Positions 49,953 through 60,430 of a stretch of 64,000 bases of DNA are shown piece after piece. Within the stretch, counting starts at the first letter, position 1, and each line of letters opens with the position of its first letter. The position numbers and the translations under genes are program-made. The stretch is from positions 449,811 through 513,810 of the forward strand of contig CALYLW010000169.1 of NCBI GenBank assembly GCA_944989445.1, in the 5' to 3' direction. The notes under the pieces are model-generated. The model worked only from the letters and a program-made list of their open reading frames with translations. It did not search any database and was not told where the DNA came from. The stretch is from Ampullaceana balthica (lineage: Eukaryota > Mollusca > Gastropoda > Lymnaeidae).

Positions 49953-50497
49953 TACGGGTGTTATCGATAAATTTAAATGTAATCGTTAACTTTTGAAAAA
50001 TTATCGATTCATTAATGGATAATTTCCATTAAAGCCAAAAATAGAAATTTATGACGTCATTAAACTGAACAATTCTCACGGACATTGAAAATTATGAAAA
50101 TTTTGAACTAAATTTTATGACAATGTGTTGATACTTGATCGGATGTTTGTGCTGAAGGTGGTACGTTAGCGATGTATTTGATCCTTTAAATTTTAAAAGA
50201 GAATTGTTTATGGCAGTGAACACAGTAAACTTTTCGATCATCTTCGACTTTGCCATCCGCAGTTAGCTTAAAAACAAAATTTTTGCTCAACTTTCTAGTT
50301 ATATGTTTAAATTTAACTGCACTGCTGCTGTCAGCCATTTTTTAGTTGACGTCTGCCGGTCCACATACAGTAATAAAATAAATTATAATATTACGCCGGA
50401 GAAGTTTGTGCGTAAAAATATATAAATTATTATTAATTATTAATAATTAATTATTTATTTTTAAAAAAATTAAAATATTATACATATTTACAAATTC
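49953..50497. mobile_element. hAT-type element (family A), right end lost
   Basis: Resembles the 28252-28762 short form from its left end (TACGGGTGTTATCGATAAAT) through TTATGACGTCATTAAACTGA and the AATTATTAATAATTAATTAT patch. It decays before the right terminus. Confidence 0.65.
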
Positions 50498-50945
50498 TCA
50501 TATAGCTAATAACTAAAGACATTTAATGTTGACTTCCACTCTATCAATTGTGATCCCGGTCACACTAAAAGTGTAATAACGACTCCCCCGACTGCGCAGA
50601 GAGGACTTAGTATATAGCGTAACAAACCAGCCATTTTGAATAGCCTCATTTTTATACAGATTATACAGCGTATTTATTGTAGCACCTACCTAATAAAATA
50701 TTCCCCACTTCAGCAGATTTTTCGCTAATAAAACATGTGGCCAGTGGCGCTTGTTTTTTTTAAGTGGCAACTTTAAACTTAGTCTCAATCTCCTGTATCA
50801 AGTTTGGTATGATTTACGTGCGCAAGTTCATTTTGGGTTGTGTTGGGTGAACAAGGGAGGTCGGCGCGATCTTCTATCAAAAGTAAAAACCAAGTCACGG
50901 TTTGTTACTAAACAACGCCTGACCCTTTGCCTAATCCACGTGTAA
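50498..50945. other. Non-coding stretch
   Basis: No gene or repeat recognised. Confidence 0.55.
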
Positions 50946-51201
50946 GGGCCGTCCATAAAGTACGTCACGCTCCAGAGCGGGGAGGGGGTGTAAGAAAGTG
51001 TGACAGTGGGGAGGGGGGGTCCAGTCATGTGTGACGTCACGATGTTTTATATTAAATTTTGTTAATAAAAAACAACATTTTTGTTCGAAAGTGTGACGTA
51101 CTTTGGGGGTGGGGGTCCGAGATGTGTGTCAGTTTGTTACAGGGGGGAGGGGGGAGTTTAAAATGGTCAAAAATAGTGTGACGTACTTTATGGACGGCCC
51201 C
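50946..51201. mobile_element. Palindromic MITE (family C), 256 bp
   Basis: The ends are GGGCCGTCCATAAAGTACGT and ACGTACTTTATGGACGGCCCC, near-perfect inverted repeats of more than 25 bp. They are flanked by TAA on both sides, a 3-bp duplication as in PIF/Harbinger elements (superfamily inferred only). The interior is G-rich, with GTGTGACGTAC words. Confidence 0.82.
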
Positions 51202-51393
51202 TAAGCAGTGTTCAACACGCAAATTAAAACACATCTTGTATGTAATCCAAGTCTTAACCATGTGTAAGTATGCCCAGCCCAAACCAAGTCTATATATAGC
51301 TCGTATATAACCCGTGTGTAACCAGAGCATATAACCTATGTCCTGCACGTGCCGCCTAGTTCACGTCTGATCCATATCTTAACTATTACCAGC

Positions 51394-51630
51394 TCATGAC
51401 TAAACCAAGTCTAGCACGTGCACGCTGTATTTACCATGACTAATACATTATATGAACCATTTCTAGCTCGTGACTAAACCAAGTCTAGCACGTGCACGCT
51501 GTATTTACCATGACTAATCCATTATATGAACCATTTCTAGCTCATGACTAAACCAAGTCTAGCACGTGCACGCTGTATTTACCATGACTAATCCATTATA
51601 TGAACCATTTCTAGCTCATGACTAAACCAT
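51394..51630. repeat. Minisatellite, 74-bp unit, about 3 copies
   Basis: Units contain CATGACTAAACCAAGTCTAG, CACGTGCACGCTGTATTTAC and CATTATATGAACCATTTC. A looser version of the same words starts at about 51240. Confidence 0.92.
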
Positions 51631-52448
51631 TTCTAATCCCTGTCCAAAAATTAATGATGAATGGGTTCTGAAATGAAATGATAGAGTTGAGATATGTCAG
51701 GAGTTTATACTAATAGTATAGCAATGTGTGCAATTCACTGGTGCAGTTAATGCCACCAGGGGTAGGCCAAGATTTATGTCACACCCTCCATAGGAAAAGA
51801 AACTTGGCAGTTAGTGGAAAATGTCCCCTCTCAGTGTATATGAAAAGTGCCGCCCGGGGCGGACCTCGACCTCCACCCAACACTTACAACAGTTACACGT
51901 AACATGCTGTTAACAGCGTAATGTGAGGTATGTGGCGTGATGGGTGTGAAATGTGTGGTGTGTGACAATTGAATTATAGTGTGTTGGGCGTAAGGACACA
52001 TGGCGTATGTTATGTATGTATTGTTAGGTGTATTGTGTTTATTATCACATGGTATAGAAAGAAGGAAATATGTCAATACATTCCACCCTCCCACTTGCCA
52101 TTTGTTGCTGCTTCAAGTACTTGCTTGTTTATTGTTTCCTTTTAATTTGAAGTGGGGCTTAACAGTGACAGTTTGTGTGTTGGTAACAAGCGATTTGGGC
52201 TAAATATAGATGATTTCGTAATAAAAATTTAAAAAAGACAAAGACAAAAAAGAAATGGCTTTCGTTAATTGATTTTGAAAACGGGTATCGCTCTCTGCTC
52301 AGAAACGTGGGGTATTTAAATTAAATGAAATTTAAAAAATGATGTAGCTTCTACATATAGAGCCCCCATTTAGCCTCTCTTCCTTATATTTATCATTTTA
52401 ATAGCCAGTTCCCCTTTTCAATCTCCTACCCCACTTCTTAGTTCCTAC
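51631..52448. other. Non-coding stretch
   Basis: Positions 51900-51990 are rich in GTGTG. No gene recognised. Confidence 0.55.
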
Positions 52449-52560
52449 TAGGGGTGTACCGGATTTCGGCTCCGGTAAATACGGAATCCAGCCATTTTTA
52501 CAATCCGGTACCGGCTCCGGTCCAATTTTGCCAGATTTGGCAATAGCACAGTAGCACTTA
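52449..52560 (+). mobile_element. hAT-type MITE (family B), left-end fragment
   Basis: It starts TAGGGGTGTACCGGATTTCG and follows the 18183 copy for about 60 bases (GGAATCCAGCCATTTTTAC), then loses similarity. No right end. Confidence 0.65.
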
Positions 52561-52799
52561 CAGTTTACTATTTCTCGCCGATGTAAATAAGAATTGGAAG
52601 AAAAAAAACAAATTTTGAATTTTAATGGTGCATTGCTTCATGATTTTGTGATACTTGAATACAGCGTTACCTCGGTATACGTTTGCTATGGTATAAGCCC
52701 AACTCGGTATACGCCCTGTTTAGACGCGAAACATTTTGCTTGGTATACGAGTAATACGACCTTTCTTAGGAATTACGACCCGCGTGCTAGAACTTGAAT

Positions 52800-53220
52800 G
52801 GGGTCGTCCATAAATGACGTCACACGATTTTGGCGGATTCCCCCCCCCCGTCACAAAAAGCTAGCCTCCCCTTTGAATATGACGTCATAAAATTTCGCCC
52901 CTCCCCCACCCACAATAAAAGCCATATTTCTTATTTGAAAATGAACATTTTTCAAATCATTTTCTTGTCATTTAAGTGTGTATTTAGTTAAGTGTAAGGC
53001 TGCACTCTACTATCGTAACACGCGAGAAGCCATTTAAAATGTCATTAATTAAATTGTAAGCAATCAAAGATTTAAGTTGAACTTTAATTTAAAGTTGCGT
53101 GCTTTGATGTGACGTCACAGTTGTTGAAAACAAACAAAAAACACTCCCTCTCGTCACACATCATCACAAATGTGTGACCCTTCTTTCCCTTACGTGCGGG
53201 ACGTCATTTATCGATGGCCC
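52800..53220. mobile_element. Palindromic MITE related to family C, 421 bp
   Basis: The left end is GGGGTCGTCCATAAATGACG. The right end is GGGACGTCATTTATCGATGG then CCC. These resemble the family C ends but with ATGACGTCAC replacing AGTACGTCAC. The interior has C-rich blocks and several TGACGTCA words. No target duplication was resolved. Confidence 0.6.
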
Positions 53221-53250
53221 ATTTGAGTCAAAATAGGACATTGCGCTGCA

Positions 53251-53433
53251 CAATGTTCCCTTTAAGCTGCGCGGCCGTTCGGCGGCGCAGATCTGACCGA
53301 CGCTGCAACAGCAGTTTAGAATTTCCGCGCTGTAAATCTTGTAAAATATAGTACAAAAAAAGTTTTCTGTGCAACTTTGCACACGAGATTTTTTACTTTG
53401 CACAGGGACCAACGAACCTTAGAGGGAACATTG
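53251..53433. mobile_element. Free-standing copy of MITE family D, 183 bp
   Basis: The ends CAATGTTCCCTTTAAGCTGC and CTTAGAGGGAACATTG are inverted repeats. The inside shows GTGCAACTTTGCACACGAG and GGACCAACG. This is the same element, inverted, that is nested inside three family A hAT-type copies (15850, 21177 and 41834), so it also moved on its own. Confidence 0.75.
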
Positions 53434-55199
53434 AGTCGCACATGCGTAACATTTAATTAATGAATTCATACCGCACGATACTAAAGTGTGTGAGTACGGC
53501 AGTTGCTTCCATTCAGTGAACAATTCGCGCAATAGCTATAAATTGTCACCCCCCTGGATGGTACCAGGGACACCTGGGGGTCCGAAGGGACCACTTTGGG
53601 AATCCCTGCACTAAGCAACATTGACGTTGAGCAATAAATTGTCATCGCATTCTAATTGTCGGACTAGCGTTTTTGAGGCTTTAGACGCAGTCACCTTAGG
53701 GACACATGGTTTAGTCATTTTACGTAGATAGTGATAGTCTTACGTCAGGGCTGGGAGCCCTTGGACTCAAAGATTTAACATGTTGAGGCCTTGTATTTTG
53801 ATCCATGCCGGTAGACTCAAGGAATAATTTGTCAGTTTTATTTTATATTTATACATTTTACCCTGACACAGTCCAGTGTAGATGTGACGCATAATTAGAT
53901 TCAAGTATATGTTGAAACTAATGTTTGCATTTGGAATGTATCAAAGATTTTATGGCCACTATTTGGTTACGTTATTTGGCGAGAAAAAGAAATACAACTA
54001 TTTTTCCTTCCTTACCCAACATCACCGATCAGAATAACTTACCAACAGTTTTGTATAACTTTAGCTTAGTTTAGAAGGGGGAAAAAAACAGATCTAGCTG
54101 AAGCTCTTGGAACCCATTCAGATAGTGATTAAAAATAAAATGTATTTCGTCCCTGGGCGAATTCGCGCATTTTAGCAAAGACAATTCTATTCCAGATCCA
54201 GTCGATATTTTAATGCCACCCCTCCCCCCCCCCGTGGGTTTAGGGACGACGGTGGGAGTGGCTAACTCCGCTCAGGTTGGCTACAGTTTCTTGTTACGCC
54301 ACTGAATCCTTGTCTTTATAGTTATTTTTAATTTATTGGTTTTCTGAGAGCCCCCGCTAAACATCTATAGGTGAACTTGCAGCCTCTTAGGGCTCATGTA
54401 TAGCACATGCTATAGGAACCACTACTTTAATGGATCATAACTTGTATTAGGGTTCGGTCTATGTCTTGAAGGTAAATTTCTAAACAATAGGTGATTACTG
54501 CAGCTTATTCTGGAAACCAAGTGCGCTTCCACTTTGATTTTAAGATTTGCAGCTTTGAGTTTTTTCAATAAAAATTAAACATTTACTAATGATAAATCAA
54601 GGAGTCCAGGCTCCCGGTTATTTGATTTATAAATACTATATGAATTACAATGTTGTTGAAAAGGAAGTAGAATTAACGTAATTTCCACAACTATAACCAA
54701 TAAAAGAACTTGGTTTATTGAAAGGTAAAGTTTGATGCGTAAGAATTGCGGAATTCCTATAAGTAGGTTAAAAAAATGTACGTGAATCAACGAGGGTTGG
54801 GTAATTTTCGATGTGTCGGAAATTTATATTTATCTAAATTCTAATAAGTATCCTATCATCTAATACTTTTTTTGATGAATGCTATAATCTTTTACTTCAA
54901 ACATAAGTACTTTGCTTATCAAACAGTGCATTTTAAAATCTATTTTATGCTCTCTTTTATTTAGTGTTGGAATTCCAGGAAAGACAATGATTTGCAAAAA
55001 TTAACTTTAAAAAAATGACACATCCCTTATTAATGATTATTTGCCTAATTTAACGAAACGAACGTGAACTACAAATTGAATTTAATAAAAACTAAAAAGC
55101 GTCATGTCTGCGTTTGTTACTAAACTTTTTCGGTACTAACAAAACTTAAATTGGAAAGAGGAAAATGTTCTGTTTCCAAATAATGTATTTCGAAATTGC
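53434..55199. other. Non-coding stretch with an isolated hAT-like terminus
   Basis: At 53573-53606, GGACCACTTTGGGAATCCCTG resembles the right end of an hAT element (CAGGGATTCCCAAAGTGG inverted); no matching left end was found. The rest is AT-rich; the 5' part of the transposase remnant below might be hidden here, but no clear frame is visible. Confidence 0.4.
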
Positions 55200-56147
55200 T
55201 AAATAGAGTTGCAGATTTGCTTGCGTACTGTCAACACGTAATGGCTCTTCATGCAGTCTGAACCAAAGATTTGAACACATTCTTCACTTGGACATTCGCA
55301 AATGGGTGTTTTACCCTTTTGCGCGTGGATAAACTCAGATCCCAAAGACAGATGAATCCATACTAATACAGTAGCAGCGAATTGAAATATCCACAAATCA
55401 GAAACTTAAACCAATGATTAAACTAGGATACCACAAATTCTGGTTACAAAAACACACCCCAATCTAATATCCTGCATTATGGGTTATTGTACAGGGTGAC
55501 ACGTCAAAACGGCCCCGACATAACTGCCCGGGTAACAGCCCAGACAAATTGTTTACATTTTTAAACCAAAAAATTACTTTTTTAAATTATTTTTTTTAAT
55601 TATTATTTTTTTTTGCATTTTAAGCTTTTTTCAACTTTTTCACCCTTAAAGTGGTAAAATTATTTCTTGAATTTCTTGTGATGTTATTATATTATTTCTT
55701 GTCAACAAACAACCGTGACTTTGTACCATATCGAGTAAAGGCTATTAAATTCATTCTTGTGATGTCATTATTATTGTTTCTTGTGAACTAAACCTGACAC
55801 TCAATCGGTGAGTAAAAATACGAATATAATATTTGATTGTATTTTTTACTATTTGTCCATCTATTAGTCCAGGGCCGTTTTGTCGGTGCCGTTATGTCGA
55901 GCCCATTTGTCGGGGCCGTTTTGTCCGAGGGCCGTTTTGTCGGTGAACCATTGTACAGAAGTTCATGATTGCTTTCCCGTCTTCCTATTTGGTAAAACGT
56001 AGATTCATTGCCGCTGTGATCCCCATCACAAAAAGTGGAAACCGGCTAGAAATTGGTGCTGGTGGGGATTGTCAGTTGGTACTCACAAACATTGAGTCGG
56101 TCATAAATACACTCATAAAATGTAATCCCTTTTATCAAAGTCATTAA
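55200..56147 (+). pseudogene. hAT transposase C-terminus (ZBED5/GTF2IRD2/FAM200 type), decayed and split
   Basis: Two blocks read as the C-terminal dimerisation region of an hAT transposase. Block one (about 55240-55493, with several stops and at least one frameshift) includes LNQRFEHILHLD, LKPMIKLGYHKFWLQ and YPALWV. Block two (55950-56147) includes QKFMIAFPSSYLVKRRFIAA, KSGNRLEIGAGGD and LVLTNIESVI, and ends at TAA. In these proteins FPSSYL-x-E-x-x-FS-x-x followed by N-R-L and D-L-R-L-x-LTNIEP is hallmark sequence. The usual Glu and Ser are here Lys and Ile, consistent with decay. A 456-bp element with an 8-bp target duplication separates the blocks. An hAT-type 3' terminus follows at 56310-56333. 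No active transposase is possible. Confidence 0.8.
55494..55949. mobile_element. 456-bp non-autonomous element inserted in the hAT pseudogene
   Basis: Flanked by the exact 8-bp repeat ATTGTACA (55486-55493 and 55950-55957). The left end is GGGTGACACGTCAAAACGGC. The right end is GGGCCGTTTTGTCGGTGAACC, its approximate inverse. The right side holds several copies of GGCCGTTTTGTCGG. Removing it and one ATTGTACA restores the transposase reading frame across the junction (ALWV, then IVQKF). The interior is AT-rich and non-coding. Confidence 0.85.
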
Positions 56148-56333
56148 ATGTTTTAAATTTTATTTTAAACAAAACTTATTTTTTTCAATAAATACTTCTT
56201 CATCAAAATGTTGCTTTTTTCGACTTAACATTTTTGTACTTTGCGCATGTGTAGTTTTTTCACTTGGGGGTCCGTGGGAAAGTTTTGACTATAAAAAGGG
56301 GGTCCTTGGGTCAAAAAAGTTTGGGAACCACTG
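56148..56333 (+). mobile_element. 3' flank and terminus of the hAT element
   Basis: After the pseudogene stop, an AT-rich tail leads to GGTCCTTGGGTCAAAAAAGT and TTGGGAACCACTG, the standard CAGTGGTTCCCAAA hAT terminus in inverse orientation. It fits the 3' end of the same copy as the transposase remnant. Confidence 0.7.
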
Positions 56334-57017
56334 CTCTAGTGTCTAGTCTTTTCTTTAAGACCAAACGAAACACTGCCTAGATAAGGTTTCACAGCCGCTC
56401 CTCATAGAAATAGATTTTAACAAGAAAACTATTACAACCGTTTCGTAGATGGAAAATAAATGTTATTGAATGTTTACAACAGGGCACGTGGAACGATCAT
56501 TGGTGACATCGAGTGCCAGTACCAAGCCATGTTAGTGTTAGCTATGTACGTAATTCAAGCGCTTGTCCGTGGCCAATAAACTCTAACACCAAATTTAGTA
56601 CTGCAAACGTTTTCCATGTTATAATAATAGGCAAAGGTCTATTACTTGGAGTCGCAATTTAAAATACCAGACTATCTAATCAGCGACACAGCTAAGATTG
56701 GTCCCACACAGCCAAGATTGGTCCGATACAGCTAAGATTAGTCCCACACAGGCGAAGCTTTTTCCGAAACCTTTAACAATAGAATAAAAACGTGAATTCG
56801 GCAGAAAATGTTTTTAAAAATGAACGATTAAACGGGTCTCCGATTGTCCCCTCAGCAAAAATTCCTATTCCCGTTGGATCTGGTAATAACGTATGATGTT
56901 TAAGTAACCCCTGCGGTCTTCGGCACCGGCGCTAAGGACTTCACGTGAAACAAGGTTAAATTGGCAACACGTTAAAATAATTCAAATGTTGCTGGCATTT
57001 ATGTAACACTACACGCC
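56334..57017. other. Non-coding stretch with a 20-bp tandem repeat
   Basis: Positions 56686-56752 carry about 3.5 copies of CACAGCTAAGATTGGTCCCA. Nothing else recognised. Confidence 0.6.
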
Positions 57018-57630
57018 CCGCGGCGTAGCATACGCCGCAGACTTGCTCATGGAGAGTGCAAAGAAAGTGGAGAAAGAACGGACCCAAACTACAGCTCATT
57101 GTTGGTTTCGAGACATTTGCAGACATTTTACACCCCTAACTTCTATGAACTCAGCTATAAAACAATAATCGGTTTAAAATGTGAGTTACATAATCGATAA
57201 TCGGTTTTCCAAAAATAAAAAAAAACACGCAATTAACAACCCTAAAAATGACTAACCCTCGCTAGGGTCCGCCAATTACAGTTTATGTTTAAGGGATGGT
57301 AGTATTAAATGGGAGGCGGGTAACAACAACCTCGTGTGCATGTCTTCACGTTTACTCGCTATTTTTTATTTACTTAGTGCTGCTTTTTTGTGCCTGTACT
57401 CTCACCCCCCCCCAACCGTTCTTTGCACTGTCTATGATGAGCAAATCTGCGGCGTATGCTACGCCGCGGGTCTCTCAAGAGTTCCTTCTTTACATTCACT
57501 CACAGTCGTTTGCCCAAACACACCCCATTTTGACAACTGTGTTTTCAGGATATATATATAAGTATAAGAAGATAGATGAAACGCAAGGACCAGTGTTGGT
57601 CTCAATACATTGGTCGACCCCAGCGAGGGT
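57018..57630. repeat. Interlocking inverted repeats (a-b-a'-b')
   Basis: Arm a (57018-57050) and a' (57437-57469) are inverse copies at 32 of 33 positions, built on GCGGCGTAGCATACGCCGC, itself almost palindromic. Weaker similarity extends to TGCAAAGAA. Arm b (57255-57269, ACCCTCGCTAGGGTC) and b' (57616-57630) are inverse at 14 of 15. The order a-b-a'-b' is interleaved, unlike a simple inverted duplication. The 145-codon frame at 57296-57733 shows no domain. Confidence 0.75.
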
Positions 57631-60109
57631 CATTCGTCATCCTCGGTTGGACATACTTGCGTCGTGGTGTCTCGCATGGTCCCATGAAGAGAATTATATA
57701 TGTAGATTTCTTACAATTATTATTGGCATTTAGGTAAAAATTTCTTTCATTAAAATGTATTTCTAATTTCTTCACGTTTTCTTTGTCCTGCCGTTGTGTA
57801 ATCATTCTAATATAGGACATAAATAAACATTTGACAGATCTCATCTATGTGTACTTCTACACAAATTAGGAGGTATGGACAAAGCAAGAGTGTTGCGGTC
57901 GACTACAATAGTTATAATATGCCAGTAAAATAATAGAGATGAATACACCCCTCACAACCACTGTTGGTTTTTGAAACACAATTCCCCAACATGACGCCAA
58001 TGTTTTAAACCCACCCCACACCCCCAGCCCTCGATACAGACGTTACTTGTTATAGTGTATCAAAGTGCCACGTCTGGCAGCTGGCACTGGCAGGCGGTTA
58101 GGGCTAACGATGTACGAAACTAGAGACATGGCGTAACTGTGGTGAGCGGTAGTAGGGGCGGGAGTGGGTTCAAAAGCTTACGTTTGAGAAGCCGGGCTAA
58201 AAGGAAAGAGGTGTGTGTGGGGGGGGGGTGGGATAGGATAGTCATGTGGCAGATGCGCATGTCGTATATCTGGCAAGGCGTACACATTTAGAGAAGCGGT
58301 AGATTTGGGTGATACAACCAGGCACATGCCATTCTGCTGCGTACAGAGAAATCAAAATCTGTTTAGCTATCTTGATACAACTTTCAAATATTGTCTGATT
58401 GCCGTGAAACATACATCACAAAAAAGGGATGTTATACGCTTTAAAAATCAATTTTTCTTTTATAGAAGTAGACTTTCGATTATTTTATTTTCTGCCCCCT
58501 TGTTTATCGTTGCATTTCACTGCGGAAACCTTTTTTTTTAAAATGCTGTTAACAATATTAACATTGGCGAATTCTAATTAAGGTGTACATTTGAACGTGG
58601 GCTGGATTAAGTTATTTTTATAATTTACAACTAACGTTATCCTACACCTCAGTCAAGACCAGTTGACGGACTAAAGATTTACGTCATTATCTTGGCGATA
58701 TACATATCTCGAGCAAGCGTGGCGTGCAATTAGCTTGTAAACCACGCCTAACTGGCTTTTAACGTTCGAGGTAAAATAGTTCATATACAAACGATAGCCC
58801 CATAGACTCAAGCGGATATTGTATCTCTAGTATAACTAGCATGATCGTGTAATCGAAGGTATCAAACGTTCTTGCTTCTTTTATTTTAAACATATTTAAA
58901 AAATGATAACAAGCCACTTGAACGATTTAGCACGAATGGGTAATAAATACTAATAGCACAAGTGGGACTCTACGATTTAATAATTTAGATAGTAAGGAAA
59001 GGTAGATAATAGTTTACTTCCGGTTTAAAATTTTAACATGAATTATTGCCCTTCCGGTTAAAAATATTTTATTTATCTAGTAAACATCGCCGAAGGTGCG
59101 AAGATGTAGACATATTATAGGAGTACCTTACATTTGAAAAAATCGTGTTCCTTTTAATAGAGACTCCCAGGTAAGCCCCACTCATGACATGTATCATCTA
59201 AAGGTTAGCGTTGCAGGTAATACTGGCCAGGAGCTCGTCTCGCGTGTTTGCCGGGGCGTGTAGGGATAATTGTCCCTTCACCGTGAGCCATAAAAAGTTG
59301 AAGAGGTGTGAAAAGAATGCGAAGGTAGAAAGTCATGGTGAACAGGTAGGTAGCACTTTGGCACGGCGGGCGACGAGGACAATGTGTGAAAGATGGGCCG
59401 AAAGCTAAGAGAAGCTGGCATTAGTTTTTATTTTATTTTAAACGATTGATAATTTTTTTTATTATTAAAAAAAAAGATTAGCATTTAATGTAGCCGACGG
59501 TTTTGACTGAAAGTTGATTGAAATGATTGTTTTCGAAATTGTTAACATGCTTTTTACGTTTCTCTTCATATAATTTCAAAAATACCTTCTGAGTTAAATT
59601 ACTGTGTTATGCATTTTTTAAATGGCGTTGACTCGTCTTTTAAATTTTAAATATATATATATATATACAATGTTGATACTTGTCATTAAAATTTCAATCT
59701 GTATAATCGAAACTACAACTGTCGCGACATAGATAACATGGTGTGTGAGGAGGCTGCAGATGAGCAGAAGATGCATCCCGACACGCTTAAAAGTTTACAA
59801 GCCTCCGACGATAGCAATAAACACAGATGTGAGTGAGTGTGCTGCCATCAAACAATCACAATGTATATGTATTATTGTTCCTTATTTCTTTTTTATGTAA
59901 ATCATCACGGGGCTAATTAACACCATAATGACAGCTATATTTACAAAGGCAACTATTTACTGCTCTAGTCCAAGACTTGTATGGTATAATTAACTCCCGT
60001 CGTCGAATGCATTTACCGGCTAGTAGTATCTGTCTTAAGTCTATAGACAAAGCGATAACTACAGCCCATATATGACTTACATACTGCATGGCTGAGGCCA
60101 TAAATAACA
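57631..60109. other. Non-coding stretch, no gene recognised
   Basis: A (GT)n-G10 tract at about 58210-58229. Frames of 60-80 codons have no recognisable domain. Confidence 0.55.
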
Positions 60110-60430
60110 TAGATACTGACTCAGTTAAAATATTACATAGACATTGAATTCAATCCAAAAAAATTGTATATTAAAAACATTAGGCTCATACAATTTTTAC
60201 ATTTACATGCGCATTAGTTCAAGAGATATACTACTTAGACCAATAAATACTATTGGCTGTACAAATATGACATACATATTCAAAATGTTCATAGATTTTG
60301 ACTCCGTTCCATATGTTACATGGATATTGACTCAGTTCACATATTACATAGATATTGATTCAGTACATAGATAACAGACATTGACTCAGTCCATACATAT
60401 TGATCCAGTCCATATTTTACATAGATGTAT
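60110..60430. repeat. Degenerate tandem repeat based on TTGACTCAGTCCATATTTTA
   Basis: Irregular units of about 29 bp contain TTGACTCAGT and ATATTACATAGATATTG, most regular at 60290-60430. Confidence 0.7.

Noticed and set aside
55199..55396. Minus-strand 65-codon frame that looks like a signal peptide plus a cysteine-rich, Kazal-like secreted peptide
   Set aside because: Its first codon is TTG, not ATG, and there is no upstream ATG before an in-frame stop. The plus strand of the same segment reads as hAT transposase, so the minus frame is antisense shadow.
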